A stretch of 64,000 nucleotides of DNA, from NCBI GenBank assembly GCA_023055425.1, contig JALGPY010000007.1:21028001-21092000 (forward strand). Reading direction: 5' to 3'. Under the pieces are notes generated by a model, which was not told the DNA's origin, made no database searches, and saw only the letters and a program-made list of their open reading frames with translations. Below, in pieces: positions 41,700 through 55,281 of this stretch. Position 1 is the stretch's first letter, and every line of letters begins with the position of its first letter. The position numbers and the translations under genes were made by a program. The DNA comes from Linanthus parryae (taxonomy: Eukaryota; Streptophyta; Magnoliopsida; Ericales; Polemoniaceae).

Positions 41700-44125
41700 T
41701 TCGCGTCACACTTTCCAATTCTTCTCAGTTTTACCAATCTAACTTGCGAAAAATGAATTTGAACAGCCGAAATGTGGTACAGTACTGAACAAGGAGGAAT
41801 AATAATTCAGACATCCTCTTGCAAATTTGATCTCAATTAAAGAGCCCTATATATTATCGCATGACTCAACCCCAAGATTATCTTGGTGAACCAAGATCAG
41901 CCAACACACCACTTGGTAAATATCCAGGTACCGTGTCATTCTTGTCATTGAATTTTTTGTTCCTTTGTGAGGTTGATCCGATATGAATTGTTGAAGTGGG
42001 GTTGTTAATCTCAGATCCAGTTCCAACCTGTGATTTTTTGGAGTTAATAAGGATTGAGTCAACTAGGATTATGGAATGTAGAGTACTCCATAAAAGATAC
42101 ATTCTAGAAACAAACCATCTCCTGACATAGCGGCTAGAAGGTCTCGAGACTATTCTTAATGGGAATGAAACTTCTCTTGTAACCCCCGAAGTAATTCCTC
42201 ATGCGCATATATTTCAAGCCTCTAGCTGATCATGTTTCCTAGTAACCTTGTTTTCTGTAACCTTTTTAGTAGTACTTGTAATAGTTAGTGCAGTTATGTT
42301 ATTTGATATATTTCTGCACGGAACAATGTGACGTTCCTCGACTGAGCAGAAAATGGAACTATCTGCATAATTAGAAAGACGGAATTATATGATGGATGGC
42401 TCTTCTACAACCTTGTCCTAGCTACCATATAAACATGCATTCAAAGAAATAATACATCTTTTTGTAGCATTGGGAGATCACAGCACACTTCACATTTCAT
42501 TTCGGAGTCATTGCATGGAATGATCACGTGAGTAATTAAAGTAATATATTGAAAGGTTAAGTTGACACTACTGTTTCTTTGATACTTGCTTTGTGTTCCT
42601 TTGCATGATTGATGAAGTCTAATATATGGTGTACCGTGCAAATCGAACCCTTTAGCATTCTACTCGGTCTTTTAAACATGGTGAGAGCACTTGAAGAGTG
42701 CATTGGAAAACCGTGTGGTTCTTTCTGACATTATGTTCTTTTGTGCATCTTCGTGATCTGCACATGAACTAAATATTCCATCCAATTTACTCTCTGACAG
42801 GATATTCAAACAAGCACAACCCTTCCTCAGGATCATAAAGAAGGTGATGTTGTGATGGAACAATGGGAAATGAGTTCAGAGAAGGAAACATGGAAGCCTT
42901 TTTCTTTGCTTTATTATACATACAGGTTATTCAACTCTACTACCACAAAAGTGAATAAAAGGTTCAATTCAGAGTCTCGAGAAGTGGTTCTACTAGTTTG
43001 GTTTAATTAATTAAAGTTATAATCACATTCACATTATTGGTTGTTATCTTTATGCAGATGTTCTCACTTCTCATCAAACCTTTAAAAAGTAGCACTACAA
43101 ATTATTTGATTAAATGTATCATCACACTATAAATGAGCTAGCATAAACAAGATATTCTTGTGGGAATCAATTAAGGGTACTGATCACTTTTACAGTGGTA
43201 GTCAAAACTGATTGTTCTTTAATTACTCATGAGGTCCAATCATCTGCCAATCGTATCCAACTTTACTATTAGGACATCTCGTTTCCCACACGACCCCAAT
43301 GTCAAACAAAACTTTCTTCAGTTCATTATTTGCTCAGATGGCATCTAAACGCACATAATTGGTGCATAAGTGTGTCTAGAATCGTATCAGTTGACAATTT
43401 TAGAATAAATCAGACAACAGAAAAACAACTCGGATACGCTATACTTGTGGAATTGATGCTTAAATCTCATGATGGTCTTTCTCAAGAAATCTTTCTCAAG
43501 AAAATGAAAATACTACCTCATAATGGCCATTGGCCACCCTAATTGAACACTTGCCAAATTGAACAACACTTGTGGCTTCCCAAAAAAAAAAAAAAATGAG
43601 AAGAAAATTTCTGGCTGTTGAAAGTAGTACATTCAATTTTACATTTTACATTTTTACTACTATGTGTACTAGCAAACGCCGGATTCAAGAGTCGGGCTAA
43701 CCTATCAGTTGAGTTCTTTGTTGCACTTTTCCCGAACCAACTTATAATAAGTCAGCTTATACGTTTAAAAGTTTACAAAAACTCATTTTCAAACGTTTAG
43801 ATACTGCCACTCCGACGCAATTTGATTGAACCCTCTTAGAGCTCGTATTGTATTGCTTTTGTTTTTGTGGTTTTTTAAAAGTTGGATTGCTTTTGTTAAG
43901 TCAAAAACTACTCGAGACAGTGGATAGCACATTTAATTTTAAGTGTCCGATAAATATGAATATCACAATCTGTTTGAACTGCAACTGCTATATGGCAATA
44001 GCTTTTGAGAAGGAAGTAGATGGTTGCTTTATCAAACACCCTTTTCAGACAATTCTCTTACAATCGAATTTAATTGTGTATTTTCTAAAGTTGCACTATT
44101 ATGTTTAAAAGAACTAATGCATGTA
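41700..44125. other. Intergenic, no gene seen
   Basis: AT-rich with short frames only. An exon-like stretch after a ctgacag acceptor at about 42800 has no recognisable product. An A-run is at 43580-43596. Confidence 0.35.
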
Positions 44126-44130
44126 TATAC

Positions 44131-44614
44131 TGTAGGGGAATTATTCGTCAATCCGAATTCCCGTCGCAACGGAAGCAAAAAATACGCCACACGATCACAC
44201 ACTCAACGCACGCCATATAGGAGAAGAAAAACGACAACAAAAGAATTAACGTGGTTCGGCAAAACCGCCTACATCCACGGGAGGAGGAGAATTTCACTAT
44301 ATCAATGAGGGAATACATCGTAGGGGAGAGACGGCTCAATCCGCGGACCACGTCGACGCGGTACTCTCATCCTCATGGCCTACAACCATGAAACCCTAAC
44401 CTCACACATCCGCTCAAAGATATCTCTCACCAATCTCTCTCAACTCATCTCAATTAGAAACAATAGCTAGCACCTCTATTTATACTAATATAGAGGAGGT
44501 GGAAAAGCCCACCAAGCCCTAGCCATCACCTCCTCAGAGATCACCTCCTCAGAGGACAAATCAGACGCATCGGGTACACCGATTCATCTTGCGGAATTCG
44601 AGACAAACCCAACA
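44131..44614 (-). repeat. 3' LTR of short element
   Basis: 484 bp; contains a minus-strand TATA-like region in 'ctctatttatactaatatag' near 44473-44492. Confidence 0.93.
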
Positions 44615-46271
44615 AACTCCACCTTGGCTTGAATTCTGCAAGCGCCTAGCAAATTCCTCAGCCAACTCCGTTGTTGATGTCAACTCCGCCGCATCCGCCA
44701 TGCTCCAACTGCATGGACCGCCATCGCACCTCTACCGAGATGCTCTGCACCCCCTCCTAGGGCACGCCTCGCACCCCCGACACGGGTGCGTCCCAAAGAA
44801 TGACACCTTGGGGAGTAGTGTGGCTCCATCTCTCCACCAGCTAGCTCATCACTGGAGAGTTCTCCACCAACCACGTCAAGTGCAAACGAGACTCCGTTCC
44901 TCTTCACTACTGCAGTAGTTTTCTTCATCACCGTTCTCGTCACTTGAGCACCATCCCGAACAACCTGCAACTGCTGCACAACCTGCACTATCTCCATGCT
45001 TCAGCGTCCTCACACGTCAACCACGTGTTTCTCCACGCCAGCCCTGAGTGCACTCCATGCCCTGTTGCTTCTCATGTTCGACCATACGCCTTCACCAAGA
45101 CGTCTTGCAAAGCCACCGCTTTGCGTACCCTCTGTGACTTACCTCTCTTCTTGCCTCGAGTTGCTCAAGAGTTATCGTCACGAACCACACACAGAGATAT
45201 CAGGACGCCACCTCTGCCATGGCCTTGTCAACTGCGTCCACCGTCTCATCTCTGCCCTGGAGCTTCTTGTGAATTTCCTTGCAATAGTTGCCCATGTCTC
45301 TGACCAGACTCATCTGCAACTGTTGCGTCTCGTGCTCACAATCACACAAAGCCTATGCTTCTTGCCTATGTTGAACAGCAGCTCCACCTGTCAACACACT
45401 CCCAAGCCTGCATAAGTTGCCAATCGAACGTTCAATTAGGAAAACGCCTCTAATTGACCCCACCTGATTGGACTTGAACTTGATTGACCCTGATCGCATC
45501 CCGTCGTCTTCGATCTTACCTACCGATATCGATTGATGCCGATCTTCTCAATCCACCCAGAATCTAGAAATTCTGACCGTACCGATGAATCCGCAACGTC
45601 CAAAAATATAGGGTTAGACTCCTGACTCATCCCAATCCGATCTACAGGCACGCCGTAACCACCCGAACAAGTTTGGACCGTTGGATCTCACCGCAAACTG
45701 CCACGTCAGCATTCTGCAAAATCCAGCGACAATTTGCAGAATCTGACCCCGCTATCGCGTCGGGAACGTCCAAAAACCTAGGGTTCACCTCCTGTTCGAG
45801 CCCAATCGGACTTACAGGCAGCTCAGAAAACTCAAAATAATTTGGACCACTCGATCGCGTCTTCATAGCGCTGGAGCTTTACGAATCCGCCCCACCCAAG
45901 CAGACCTCCTGCTTCTCTCTTTTCCGCAACTGTTCGTGCATCAACAGACCACAAATATGCTATACACATGGGCCCTTTTGACAATGTGTACCACACATGC
46001 CAATGCCCCTCGATGTGGTCCCCCTACATAAGTAAAACAATTGAATATTCCAACACTTTTCAATTGTAGCTTACCTTTGTTCATGGGGCTTCAATTGCAC
46101 CAGCTGCTTCACACTTCACAACCAGCCGAGAGGGAAAAAATATCGACATTATGATTTTTTCCGGCTTCGGCCTTTTCTTTTTCAACGTTTTTTTTTTCCT
46201 ATTCTTTTCCCACATTTTTTTTCTTGTTTTCTTCTTCGTCCTTTCACCTGCGTGCTCCACCCGGATCGTGA

Positions 46272-46290
46272 ACCTGGCTCTGATACCACT
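46272..46290 (-). other. Primer binding site (initiator Met tRNA) of short element
   Basis: Minus-strand TGGTATCAGAGCCAGG starts two bases after the 5' LTR. Confidence 0.88.
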
Positions 46291-46774
46291 TGTAGGGGAA
46301 TTATTCGTCAATCCGAATTCCCGTCGCAACGGAAGCAAAAAATACGCCACACGATCACACACTCAACGCACGCCATATAGGAGAAGAAAAACGACAACAA
46401 AAGAATTAACGTGGTTCGGCAAAACCGCCTACATCCACGGGAGGAGGAGAATTTCACTATATCAATGAGGGAATACATCGTAGGGGAGAGACGGCTCAAT
46501 CCGCGGACCACGTCGACGCGGTACTCTCATCCTCATGGCCTACAACCATGAAACCCTAACCTCACACATCCGCTCAAAGATATCTCTCACCAATCTCTCT
46601 CAACTCATCTCAATTAGAAACAATAGCTAGCACCTCTATTTATACTAATATAGAGGAGGTGGAAAAGCCCACCAAGCCCTAGCCATCACCTCCTCAGAGA
46701 TCACCTCCTCAGAGGACAAATCAGACGCATCGGGTACACCGATTCATCTTGCGGAATTCGAGACAAACCCAACA
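46291..46774 (-). repeat. 5' LTR of short element
   Basis: 484 bp, apparently identical to 44131-44614. Confidence 0.93.
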
Positions 46775-46779
46775 TATAC

Positions 46780-48110
46780 TTTGGTCATTTTCCATTTTCG
46801 ATGTAGGTTAACATCACATTTTACCAGACATCAATTCATGCTATTAATCGTTTATTGAATTTTTTTTTATGTAATATTTATCAAACAATAGTTTTTTTAC
46901 AAAATTCAACAAACTTATCCACAGTATTTTTTTCACTATATTTTTTTGCCACCACACCATTTTCAACCTGGTGCTTAGAGCTTAGTCACACACTCACACA
47001 TCTATCATAGTCGAAGTGAAGCCACCTCCGTTGTCCAATTGCTCTCTTTTGTTTCACTCTCATTTTGCCTTCTTTAGAAATGAAAACAACGTAATTGTCT
47101 ATGATCCTTCTCCGACCTCGAATTAATGTTAGTTCTTTTCCTTTAAAAAAATGTTAGTTTCTACAAGTTTGAAACGAAAACAAGGCATGTATACAAAATA
47201 ACATTATCAGGACTCGAAGATTTATATGAACTATTTAATGAGTACCTTGTATGATGACTGGTAGAAATCAAAATGATGTCACATTATCAGAAATAACAAT
47301 ATCTTCAATGTTGGAAGTCCGATTCTTTCAACTTATATTGGCCTTGATTATTTAGCTGTACTTACTCAAGTTCTCGTTAAGAATAATGAAACCCTAGAAA
47401 CTATCACTGTGAATGTCAACGCATAAAATTGATCTCACTAGATTAATACCGGTTAGCTAATCACCCATTTAGGAAAATATAATAACAAAATATTCATCTT
47501 TTAAGACTAGGACTGTCTTAATTTATCTTCTTGTCACAACATTTGTTTTATTACAATTATATTTATGTGAGTGGTCTTTCTTGTCACAAATTTATATTTA
47601 TTTCATTTATTATTTATTTGTGGTCTTTTTCATTTGGCCGGATGCACTTGGCTTTTGCCAAATAGGAGGCTTTGTGTGGCTGGTTGGTGTTACCTTTCCT
47701 CAAAGGCAACTTTTGTGTCTCTCCAAACAAAAATATTGTTGTATAAATTATTGCAGAGGAGAGACACAAGAACATAATTACGTTGTTCATTTAAGACGAT
47801 CGATAAACAGTTAGCGCTAAGAGGTCAATAAAAAGAATTTAAGACCACAACAGATACAATGCAAATTATGAGGACAAGACAAATAAAATTTGAGAACGTG
47901 AAATTACATTGACTTCATTTTCTGAATTGTTATTATAATGAGCGCATTTCTTAAGCTTATATTACTTCACTTAATTTCATGTTTAAGAATTTAGTTTTCT
48001 GATAGATGTATTCATAACTGCTAAACTATAAATGTTAAGCTCGTCTAGAAAGACACCCAAAGTCACAATTTCTTATTCTATTTCTAAATTAAAGATAAAA
48101 ATAATTAGGG
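46780..48110. other. Intergenic, no gene seen
   Basis: AT-rich. The frame at 47571-47814 has no recognisable domain. Confidence 0.4.
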
Positions 48111-48114
48111 AATG

Positions 48115-48232
48115 ATTAGTGCTAATAACTAGTTTAAGTGTTAATTAGTGCTAATCACTAGTTTAAGTGTTAATTAGTGCTAATGTTTGAGTGTTAATTA
48201 GTTCTAATCATTAGTTCAAGTGATAATTAAGT
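48115..48232 (+). repeat. Short tandem repeat, about 33-bp unit
   Basis: Three to four imperfect copies of 'ttagtgctaat-actagtttaagtgttaa'. Confidence 0.8.
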
Positions 48233-48239
48233 ATTGTTT

Positions 48240-49227
48240 ATGCATCTCGCGATATGTGGCTTGTTAAATGCTTGACGTGACTAAATTACATGTTTATTTG
48301 ACGCGGTGGTTGATGATAAGCATTTAGATTTAGCCGAATGAATGTGTGACACGCAGAGGGACATGTGTCACAATATCTGCGACTGTCCCTGCATTCGCGA
48401 CACGTAAGGGGGTTGTGTGTCATGCTCTGAGGCCATCCTTATCCATGTGTGACACACAGGCGACACGTGTCGTCGTGTGGCACAGCTTTCATTGCATGTG
48501 AGACATGTGTCCCTGTGACTCGTCGCGATCTGATTGGTCGTTGACTTCTATAAATAGGGTCTAGTGTTATAGTTATTTCTCATTCCATATTCAATTGAAC
48601 TACTGATAAGTGAGAGAGAGATAGGGTTGCACTAGAGATATTCTGAGATAAAAGATTGGAGCTACTCGTATCATTTCAAAGTTGTTAACATGAAGCTACT
48701 ATGAGGTAGGGGAAATATAGTTTTCACGTCTACTGTAATTACGGTCTATGCACGTGATTATATGCTTATATGTTGATTGTTAAGTTATTGTTTGTTATTC
48801 GCATGAAGTATAAATCATGATAATTATGTGATTCGTGATCGATGTTACAGTTTAAATGATTATTATATTTCTACGCCAGTGGTTAGGCGGTACCTACTGG
48901 GCTTTTTGCTCACCCTAAAATAATTACAGGTATCGGAACGGATGGATCGAAGACTATAGACGTGCTTAGATTATAGCGTTTTCAAATTAATTGTAATATT
49001 TGTTAATATTATTTTATAAGAGATTTGTAAATTATTATTGTTCAAATGAATAGGAAAATGATGATTTTGATTTAAAATGAAAAGAGTTGTTTATTTCTAA
49101 AGCTTCCGCTACATTTTTATTCAAAAGCAAAAAGGTTCGCATTTCCGTCGCGGCCGAAAAGCAAGCGTATACTCTGATAAATTCGTAATCAACGTAAAGT
49201 GGAAAAAAAAGGAACGGGTCGTGACAG
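48240..49227 (+). repeat. Probable gypsy LTR remnant or solo LTR
   Basis: Contains a TATA box (tataaata, 48549-48556), a repeat-rich upstream part with several cacgtgtc/gacacgtg palindromes (48340-48520), a block 'ggttaggcggtacctactgggc' common in gypsy LTRs, and ends gggtcgtgaca at 49227. The left boundary and a target duplication could not be fixed, and no internal region follows. Confidence 0.45.
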
Positions 49228-50340
49228 TTATTGAATTGAGTAATGTGTTTTTACTTTTTATAAAAAAAAATTCACTATAAATAAAAACTTATAAAAGCTT
49301 TATCTTTGAAGCTGCTAGAATAATGGAATACTTACAAAACTTAATATTAGGGACAACAATTTTTTTAGTATAAGAGAACTCTATTCTATTCTATAAGAAT
49401 TGAATGGCAAGTTCAGAGACAAGAGTTGTAATTCAAAAGAACCTTTAACACTTGAAAATGTCACATCTATATAAATGACGACACGAAATATAAGGTCAGC
49501 ACAAAGACGCACAAAAAGTGGATCACAACGACAAGTTAAGGGGTCATTCTCTTCTCTCTACTACCTCGAGTAGATAGAGAGAATTCCAGTTCATGAGAGA
49601 TATAAGTTAAAAGTGAATAACCTAAATAAAGCACTAATATGTACAAGGACAAGAAAAATATATACCCCAATAAAGTTTCTAGAATATTACAGAACTTTTA
49701 ATATTTCGGGACAAAAATTGTAATAATACAAAGAAATAAAGAATATTAAACGCGAATGCTTGAAAATGTCACATCTTTGGAAATGAGACATGTCAATGAC
49801 AAATTGACAATTGAATGGATGATAAAAGTGAGAGGGTTATACGAGTGTGTAGTCGAGAAGTTGATTCATGGCACCACAGTTTGAATTCCCTTCAATTCTT
49901 CTCATGATCTTGGCAATAGGCCCAAATATTTTTCCATCCATATACTTTGAGCACACCTGCCAACAGCATTTATACTTCAATGTACATTCATCGATGTTAC
50001 ATTTAGTTTTCTAACATTATCCGTACCAGTTGGAATTGAATTAAATATATCTCAGGTACTAGTTAGTGATTTTTTTCTTCGACTAATTTGAATATGAGCA
50101 CTAAATAGCTTAATCTTCTCTCACAAAATTATACTATAATTATGTAATTTGACGAGCTGACTATATAATATATATGATCTTCTTCTTCCTCAGGCTCGAC
50201 TCGTTAATAGGACAAACCTAAATTCAGCCTTCCATTTCTTTCATTTCCCGATTGCTCCATGCGTCTGTGAGATTTTCTCACAAGAACAACTTTAATCACC
50301 ATATGTAGAATCCATATTTCTTGGAACACACATGCGAGAA
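49228..50340. other. Intergenic and upstream region of the FUSC gene
   Basis: AT-rich with no gene recognised. Confidence 0.4.
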
Positions 50341-50348
50341 TAAGAAGC

Positions 50349-50356
50349 TATATAAA
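50349..50356 (+). promoter_or_regulatory. TATA box of the FUSC-family gene
   Basis: tatataaa about 350 bp upstream of the start codon; followed by a leader with a (ct)n run at 50624-50690. Confidence 0.45.
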
Positions 50357-50624
50357 GAAGTGTAACAAATAAGCCTTTTAGCTAGATAGATTCCCACTAA
50401 ACTTGTACTCTATTCTCTAACAAATTAGTTCTACTTGTTGCAAATATTTACACTAATAGAAAACTTAGCACCACCCTTTTTAGCACAAGTAGCTTCCAAA
50501 TTTTGACTTCTCTCACTAGAAAAGAATACTAGTGCTTCTCTCTTACCATGCACACCTCTCAATATAAACCTCTCCTCCTCTCATGTTTCTTCTTCACTCC
50601 CACGCTCTCTACCATAGCCAACAC

Positions 50625-50657
<33 letters not shown>

Positions 50658-50700
50658 CCTCCCTCTCTCTCTGACCGGATTCTCTCTCTCTGCGGTGGCA

Positions 50701-53700
50701 ATGAGGTCGGCGGAGTTGCAGATCCGGATATCTACGGCATGCCAGACAGCTCTGGCATGCGCCATAGTGGCATGCGCCACCTTATACGGTCCAGAGCACC
50801 TCCGGAACGAGCTATCGTTCCCGGCGTTCTCTTATGTGACGGTCGTACTGATCGCGTCGGAGGCCACGCTGGGTGACGCGATCAGTGGCTGCTGTCAGGT
50901 CTTGTACGCCACGGCACAAGTGGTACCGGCATCCATGTTAGTGCTCTGGCTGATCAAGCCAGAGCACTTCTCTCCAGCGGTCGCAGCAGCCGTGGTGGCG
51001 GTCGGATCGTTCCTCGTCGGGGTGGTGCCGTCCACCGCGTTACTGGCCAAGCGCATCGCGTACGGACAGATTGTGATCGTATGTATCGGGGCCGTCGTTC
51101 ACCGCGAACACGCCGGAATTGCGAAGCTTCCGTTTCATGTGGCGACGAGTGCAATGCTCGGAGGTTTTGCTTCCGTCGCTGCTCTTTTATTGCCCTTTCC
51201 ACGGCCAGCTTCCTCTGAGGTATACATCTGTGGTACTGAAATGAGTTTTTTACATATTACTACTACTATATATTATCACATTACGACCCAATCAGTTTTT
51301 TTCTCGATTTTCCCGAAACTCACTTCCAACTGTTGGGGGGTACAAAGTCGGAAGACAAATGGGGAAACAGTAAAATTTACAAAAATAAAGCCGACACCAA
51401 ACACACTGGAACTAATTGTTTTATGTAATAAGTCCAATTATCAATCACATCGCTCATATAAATGTATTTTCGTATACTTTGTCATCAAAATTTGTCCTGT
51501 AAACAAATTCAGGAGCCTATCTGAAAGGCGAAAGCTTTGTTAAATAATCAAAATCAATCACTTTTGATGTTTGCGGTAAAATACTTCAAAACTAAAGACA
51601 ACGGAGCGGAAATGTTAAATATTATTTGATGGAATATTCATAGTGTTTTTTAACCCGATAACAATTGTATCTGAGTTGTTTGTTACTTATGGAATCCACC
51701 TTATGGTCCATAGGAGTGGTTAGTAGTCTATTTGAATGAATTCGATGGAATTTATTCATTATTCCATCCCCAATATTTCGTTACATCATCAATTAATACG
51801 TTTGGTTGTTGGACTTTCTAAACTACATTGGACCGAATTACATTAGCCAGATAAGATTAGCTGAAATATAGGTGTTACCGTACAGATATTCCAATTCAAC
51901 TATTTTTTTTCATTTAAGATTATACTAATTTAAAATATTAAACACAAATATTCATTATTTAGTATTGGTATTAAAATTGATTCAACACATTGGGCTTGGT
52001 CCAATTATTACTAGCTGATAGGTTTTTGTTTAGTTGGGCCTATTTTATGTAATTGTTGGTTCTGTGATTTCGTAAATTGTTGTGGGTCAGGTTTATGTCC
52101 CCTCACTTTTTACGGGTTGGGAGCCCGATTGTTAATATATGCGGATATATACCGCCCTACCTGTCGGGTAGGTTCTTTCGGAAAAAAAACTAAGACTATT
52201 CAATCCAATCATAGCTAATACTACTATTCCTGAAAAACCAAGCGCACCATAAAGTTACATCATCGTTTTATAGCTGTCGGCCGGCTAAGGAGAAGACATT
52301 CGCACCTAACACTGTTTAGGACAACACAAAATTATCAACCCCTAATAGGTTTCATAGAATGTCCTTACCTTAATCCTATAGGCTCCCCCTAAACAAGTTA
52401 ATATTTTACAAAAAGCCTGCAAACCCGAAATCATTTCAGACATCCACCAATCCTGATTTGATTCTATTTTCAAATAGCTCGTTTTTGTCCATATGTCATT
52501 TTCTCTATGCATAAAAACTCTTCCATTTATATTTGGCAGAAATAGCGGGTTATACCATATTCCACGGAATGGGTATTTGTGTTATGATACAAGTCTTAAG
52601 TTTCGGAAAAAAATAAATCAAAACAAGGGATGACGACGTCTTAACGGGCTTCTTAACGTTTTCAGGTTAGACGGCTATGGCAGAGATACGCTGACACGCT
52701 CTCAGAACGGTTCAGTCTAATCGTGAAGGCATTCTCCGCTCAAGACAAAGCAACCGCTTTGGACGCGATATCTCAATCGCGGCCCTTTGCAGCAACAGGA
52801 GCTAAGCTTCTCAAGAACATCAAACTCACACAGGTAAAGAGATTCAATAAGCAACTGTAACACTACTGCTAATGATATCATAAACTCTCCTCTCATTTAA
52901 GTTCATCCAAACACACCCATTAAGGTTTCCAGTTCTCTCATTTAAGTTCATCCAAACACACCCATTAAGGTTTCCAGTTCCCAGTTCCCAGTGCTCAACT
53001 ATGTTTTGGTTTTTTCCAACAGGAAGGCGTGCTCTGGGAGAGACCGCAACTGCGACTCTCGAAATCCCGTTTCGTGAAGCCATCCGAGAGATTAAAAGAG
53101 ATGGAAATCCCAGTGAGAGGAATGGAAATAGCGCTCACCAGCTGCTGCCCTTCTTTCCCTCTGGGTTTCAACCAAGAGCTCACAGAGGTCCTGTCGCGCG
53201 TAGAGGCTCAGATCGGGTTCAAACTAGAGCAAGCGAGGCGGTTTCTGCCTTCGGAATCCGCGACGGCTCCGGAGGCGAGGGGCGACCATTTCAACACTTA
53301 CCTCGACTCCCTCGGAGACATCAGCCCCAACAGTAAAGACCTCAACGTCTTCTTCTTCCTCTTCTGCTTAAAGCTCCTCCAAGACGATGACTGCAAAACG
53401 AGTAAACCAAACCACGGAGAAGAAGAATCAGAAGAACGGATCAAAAGTTTGTTCACAAGACCGAAGATGGATTCAGTGATATTTGCGCTCAAGTGTTCTC
53501 TGTCTCTGTGTCTGGCGGTGTTCGTAGGCATGACGTACAGCACGGCGAATGGTTACTGGTCTGGTATCACTATAGCCATAAGCTTTGCAGAACACAGGCA
53601 AGCGACGTTCATAATTGCTAATGCCAGAGCACAAGGAACCGCGATTGGATCAGTATATGGCGTCCTCGGTTGCTTCCTCTTCAGAAGTCATCCAGATGCC

Positions 53701-54729
53701 AGGCTCGTGGCCCTTCTTCCTTGGTTGGTGTTCATCTCTTTCCTCCGGCATAGCCGGATGTACGGCGAAGCCGGCGGAATTTCAGGAGCCATCGGAGCAC
53801 TCTTGATCTTGGGTAGGAAAGGTTATGGCCTTCCAGACCAATTCGCTATCACTAGACTCACAGAGGCTTGTATAGGACTATTTTTCTTCGTCTTCTGTGA
53901 ACTTCTCTTGCAACCTACAAGAGCTTCAACACTAGCCAAAAATAAACTCTCGGATATCTTAGGGAAACTAAAGGAATGCATTGGGGAAGTGGAACTCCGT
54001 TCTAACCAGAAAAGCGCGACGACTGCTTTCTTGGTGCTCAGAGAAAAGCAAGCGAAGCTACGAGATTGTATCTCCGAGTTGGAGAAGCTCGTGGGAGAAG
54101 CAGAAATGGAGCCTGATTTTTGGTTCCTGCCTTTTCAGACACCATGCTACAACAAACTGATCAAGTCCGTAACTAAAATGGCGGATCTCTTGCTTTTCAT
54201 GACCTACAGAATGGAGTTCCTAGCAGAAGCATCACAGGAATGTGGTTTAGCCTGGAAAGAGTTCCAAGAACACATTAACGGTGATCTAGTGCTTTTCAAC
54301 AAAAATGTTGGTCCCTCGATGGAATGCCTACAAAAGATCAGTTCGATCAAGTCTGTAGCAGACTTTGAAAGAGAGACTCAAGTGAACCAGACCGGTGATG
54401 ACCTAGAGTTGGGGAAAACACCAAACGTGGAAGAAGCATGTAGAATGCACACAAGTGAAGAAGAGGCCGAGGAAATTGTGAGTTCTTTCCTTCAGCACTC
54501 AAAGGAAGTGACAGATGGGATTGTGATCGATGGAGTTGGCAACAGTGGCCAGAGAAGAAAAAACCAATTGGCTCTGTGTCTGAGCGCCATAGGGTTCTGC
54601 ATTGGTGGAATAATGAGAGAAACAATAGAAATCGAGAGGGTGGTAAAAGAACTAGTTCAGTGGGAGAACCCTTCTACTCTCATAAATTTCCATGAGATTT
54701 ATAGCAAGATCAATCTATGTCAAGAGTAA
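50701..54729 (+). CDS. FUSC-family membrane protein (putative aromatic-acid/organic-anion transporter-like)
   Basis: Three exons 50701-51219, 52666-52833 and 53023-54729, all joined between codons, give 797 aa. Borders are gag|gtatac, ttcag|gtt, cacag|gtaaag and aacag|gaagg. Exon 1 encodes an N-terminal bundle of about five or six membrane helices (from LACAIVACATLYGP to LLLPFPRP). Exon 2 and the start of exon 3 form a soluble linker. A second membrane bundle lies at about 380-535 (KCSLSLCLAVFVG, NGYWSGITIAISFAEHRQAT, GEAGGISGAIGALLILGRKG), the FUSC-like core. A helical soluble tail follows. The layout and length match the plant proteins annotated 'p-hydroxybenzoic acid efflux subunit-like' (At2g28780 type), related at fold level to ALMT channels. 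Substrate is unknown. The ATG at 50701 is preferred over the in-frame one at 50548, whose extra 51 residues are coded by a CT repeat. The frame is intact. Confidence 0.9.
52890..52979 (+). repeat. 45-bp tandem duplication in intron 2 of the FUSC gene
   Basis: Two identical adjacent copies starting ctctcatttaag at 52890 and 52935, just before the splice acceptor region. Confidence 0.95.
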
Positions 54730-55281
54730 TTTTTAGAGCTCTTCATGGATTTTTTCAACATTAGAGCTATCAGACACGGATAGCTGCTGACAGATACACA
54801 ATTTACTGCCTCTTCCTCAGTATGTAACCCCTCCCTTTCTGGGTGCAAGTTATAGGAACATAAAAGCATATTTGAAGCGTGCAAACTTGTCATTCAATTG
54901 CATGAAAGATGAAACCATGAGCTAATCTATGTCCAAGAAATTAAGCAATTAAACCAACTGAGACGCCAACTTCAAACAAACCCAATAGCAAGCTAATGAA
55001 CTAATGAAGATTGAAATGCAACATTCGTCGTCCTGAGGAATCTATCAGGTGAAAAATCCAAATAGAAAGCAGATATGTGAAGCTAAGATAAAGATAATGA
55101 CAGAAATTCAGGAGATTATTTCATATGTCTAATATATTTATATATGAAAAAAGTCAAAGACCTCAATATTCCAAAAGGATGATCTAGCTACATCATAATC
55201 GATACTTCTCTGAATAAGCTGACTTAGCAAAACTTAGCTGACATTGCGACCCTATTACTCCCGCATAGACGAATGAAATCC
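54730..55281. other. Convergent 3' UTR region between FUSC gene and OST4
   Basis: The two genes face each other. No other gene seen. Confidence 0.5.

Larger units (their letters stand above)
44131..46774 (-). mobile_element. Short non-autonomous LTR retrotransposon
   Basis: Two 484-bp LTRs (44131-44614 and 46291-46774) start tgtagggg and end cccaaca, flanked by the duplication tatac (44126-44130 and 46775-46779). On the minus strand, TGGTATCAGAGCCAGGTTC follows the right LTR (initiator Met tRNA primer site) and CCAAGGTGGAGTT precedes the left LTR (polypurine tract), a copia-like style. The 1676-bp interior is C-rich on the plus strand and has no gag or pol motif in any frame. The LTRs align base for base at a constant 2160-bp offset, so insertion is very recent. 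Mobilisation would need proteins from a related element. Confidence 0.93.

Noticed and set aside
42800..42905. Exon-like stretch after a good splice acceptor
   Set aside because: I could not link it to PRMT4 or any other family, so it is left as unassigned sequence.
44680..44997. Possible gag-like frame in the short LTR element
   Set aside because: No Gag motif or zinc knuckle, and composition reflects strand bias only.
50548..50700. Earlier in-frame start for the FUSC protein
   Set aside because: The extra 51 residues are coded mainly by a CT microsatellite in the leader and are not expected in the family.
51220..51543. Continuation of the first FUSC exon to the stop at 51543
   Set aside because: A good splice donor at 51220 and a matching exon 2 and 3 in the same phase explain the gene better.
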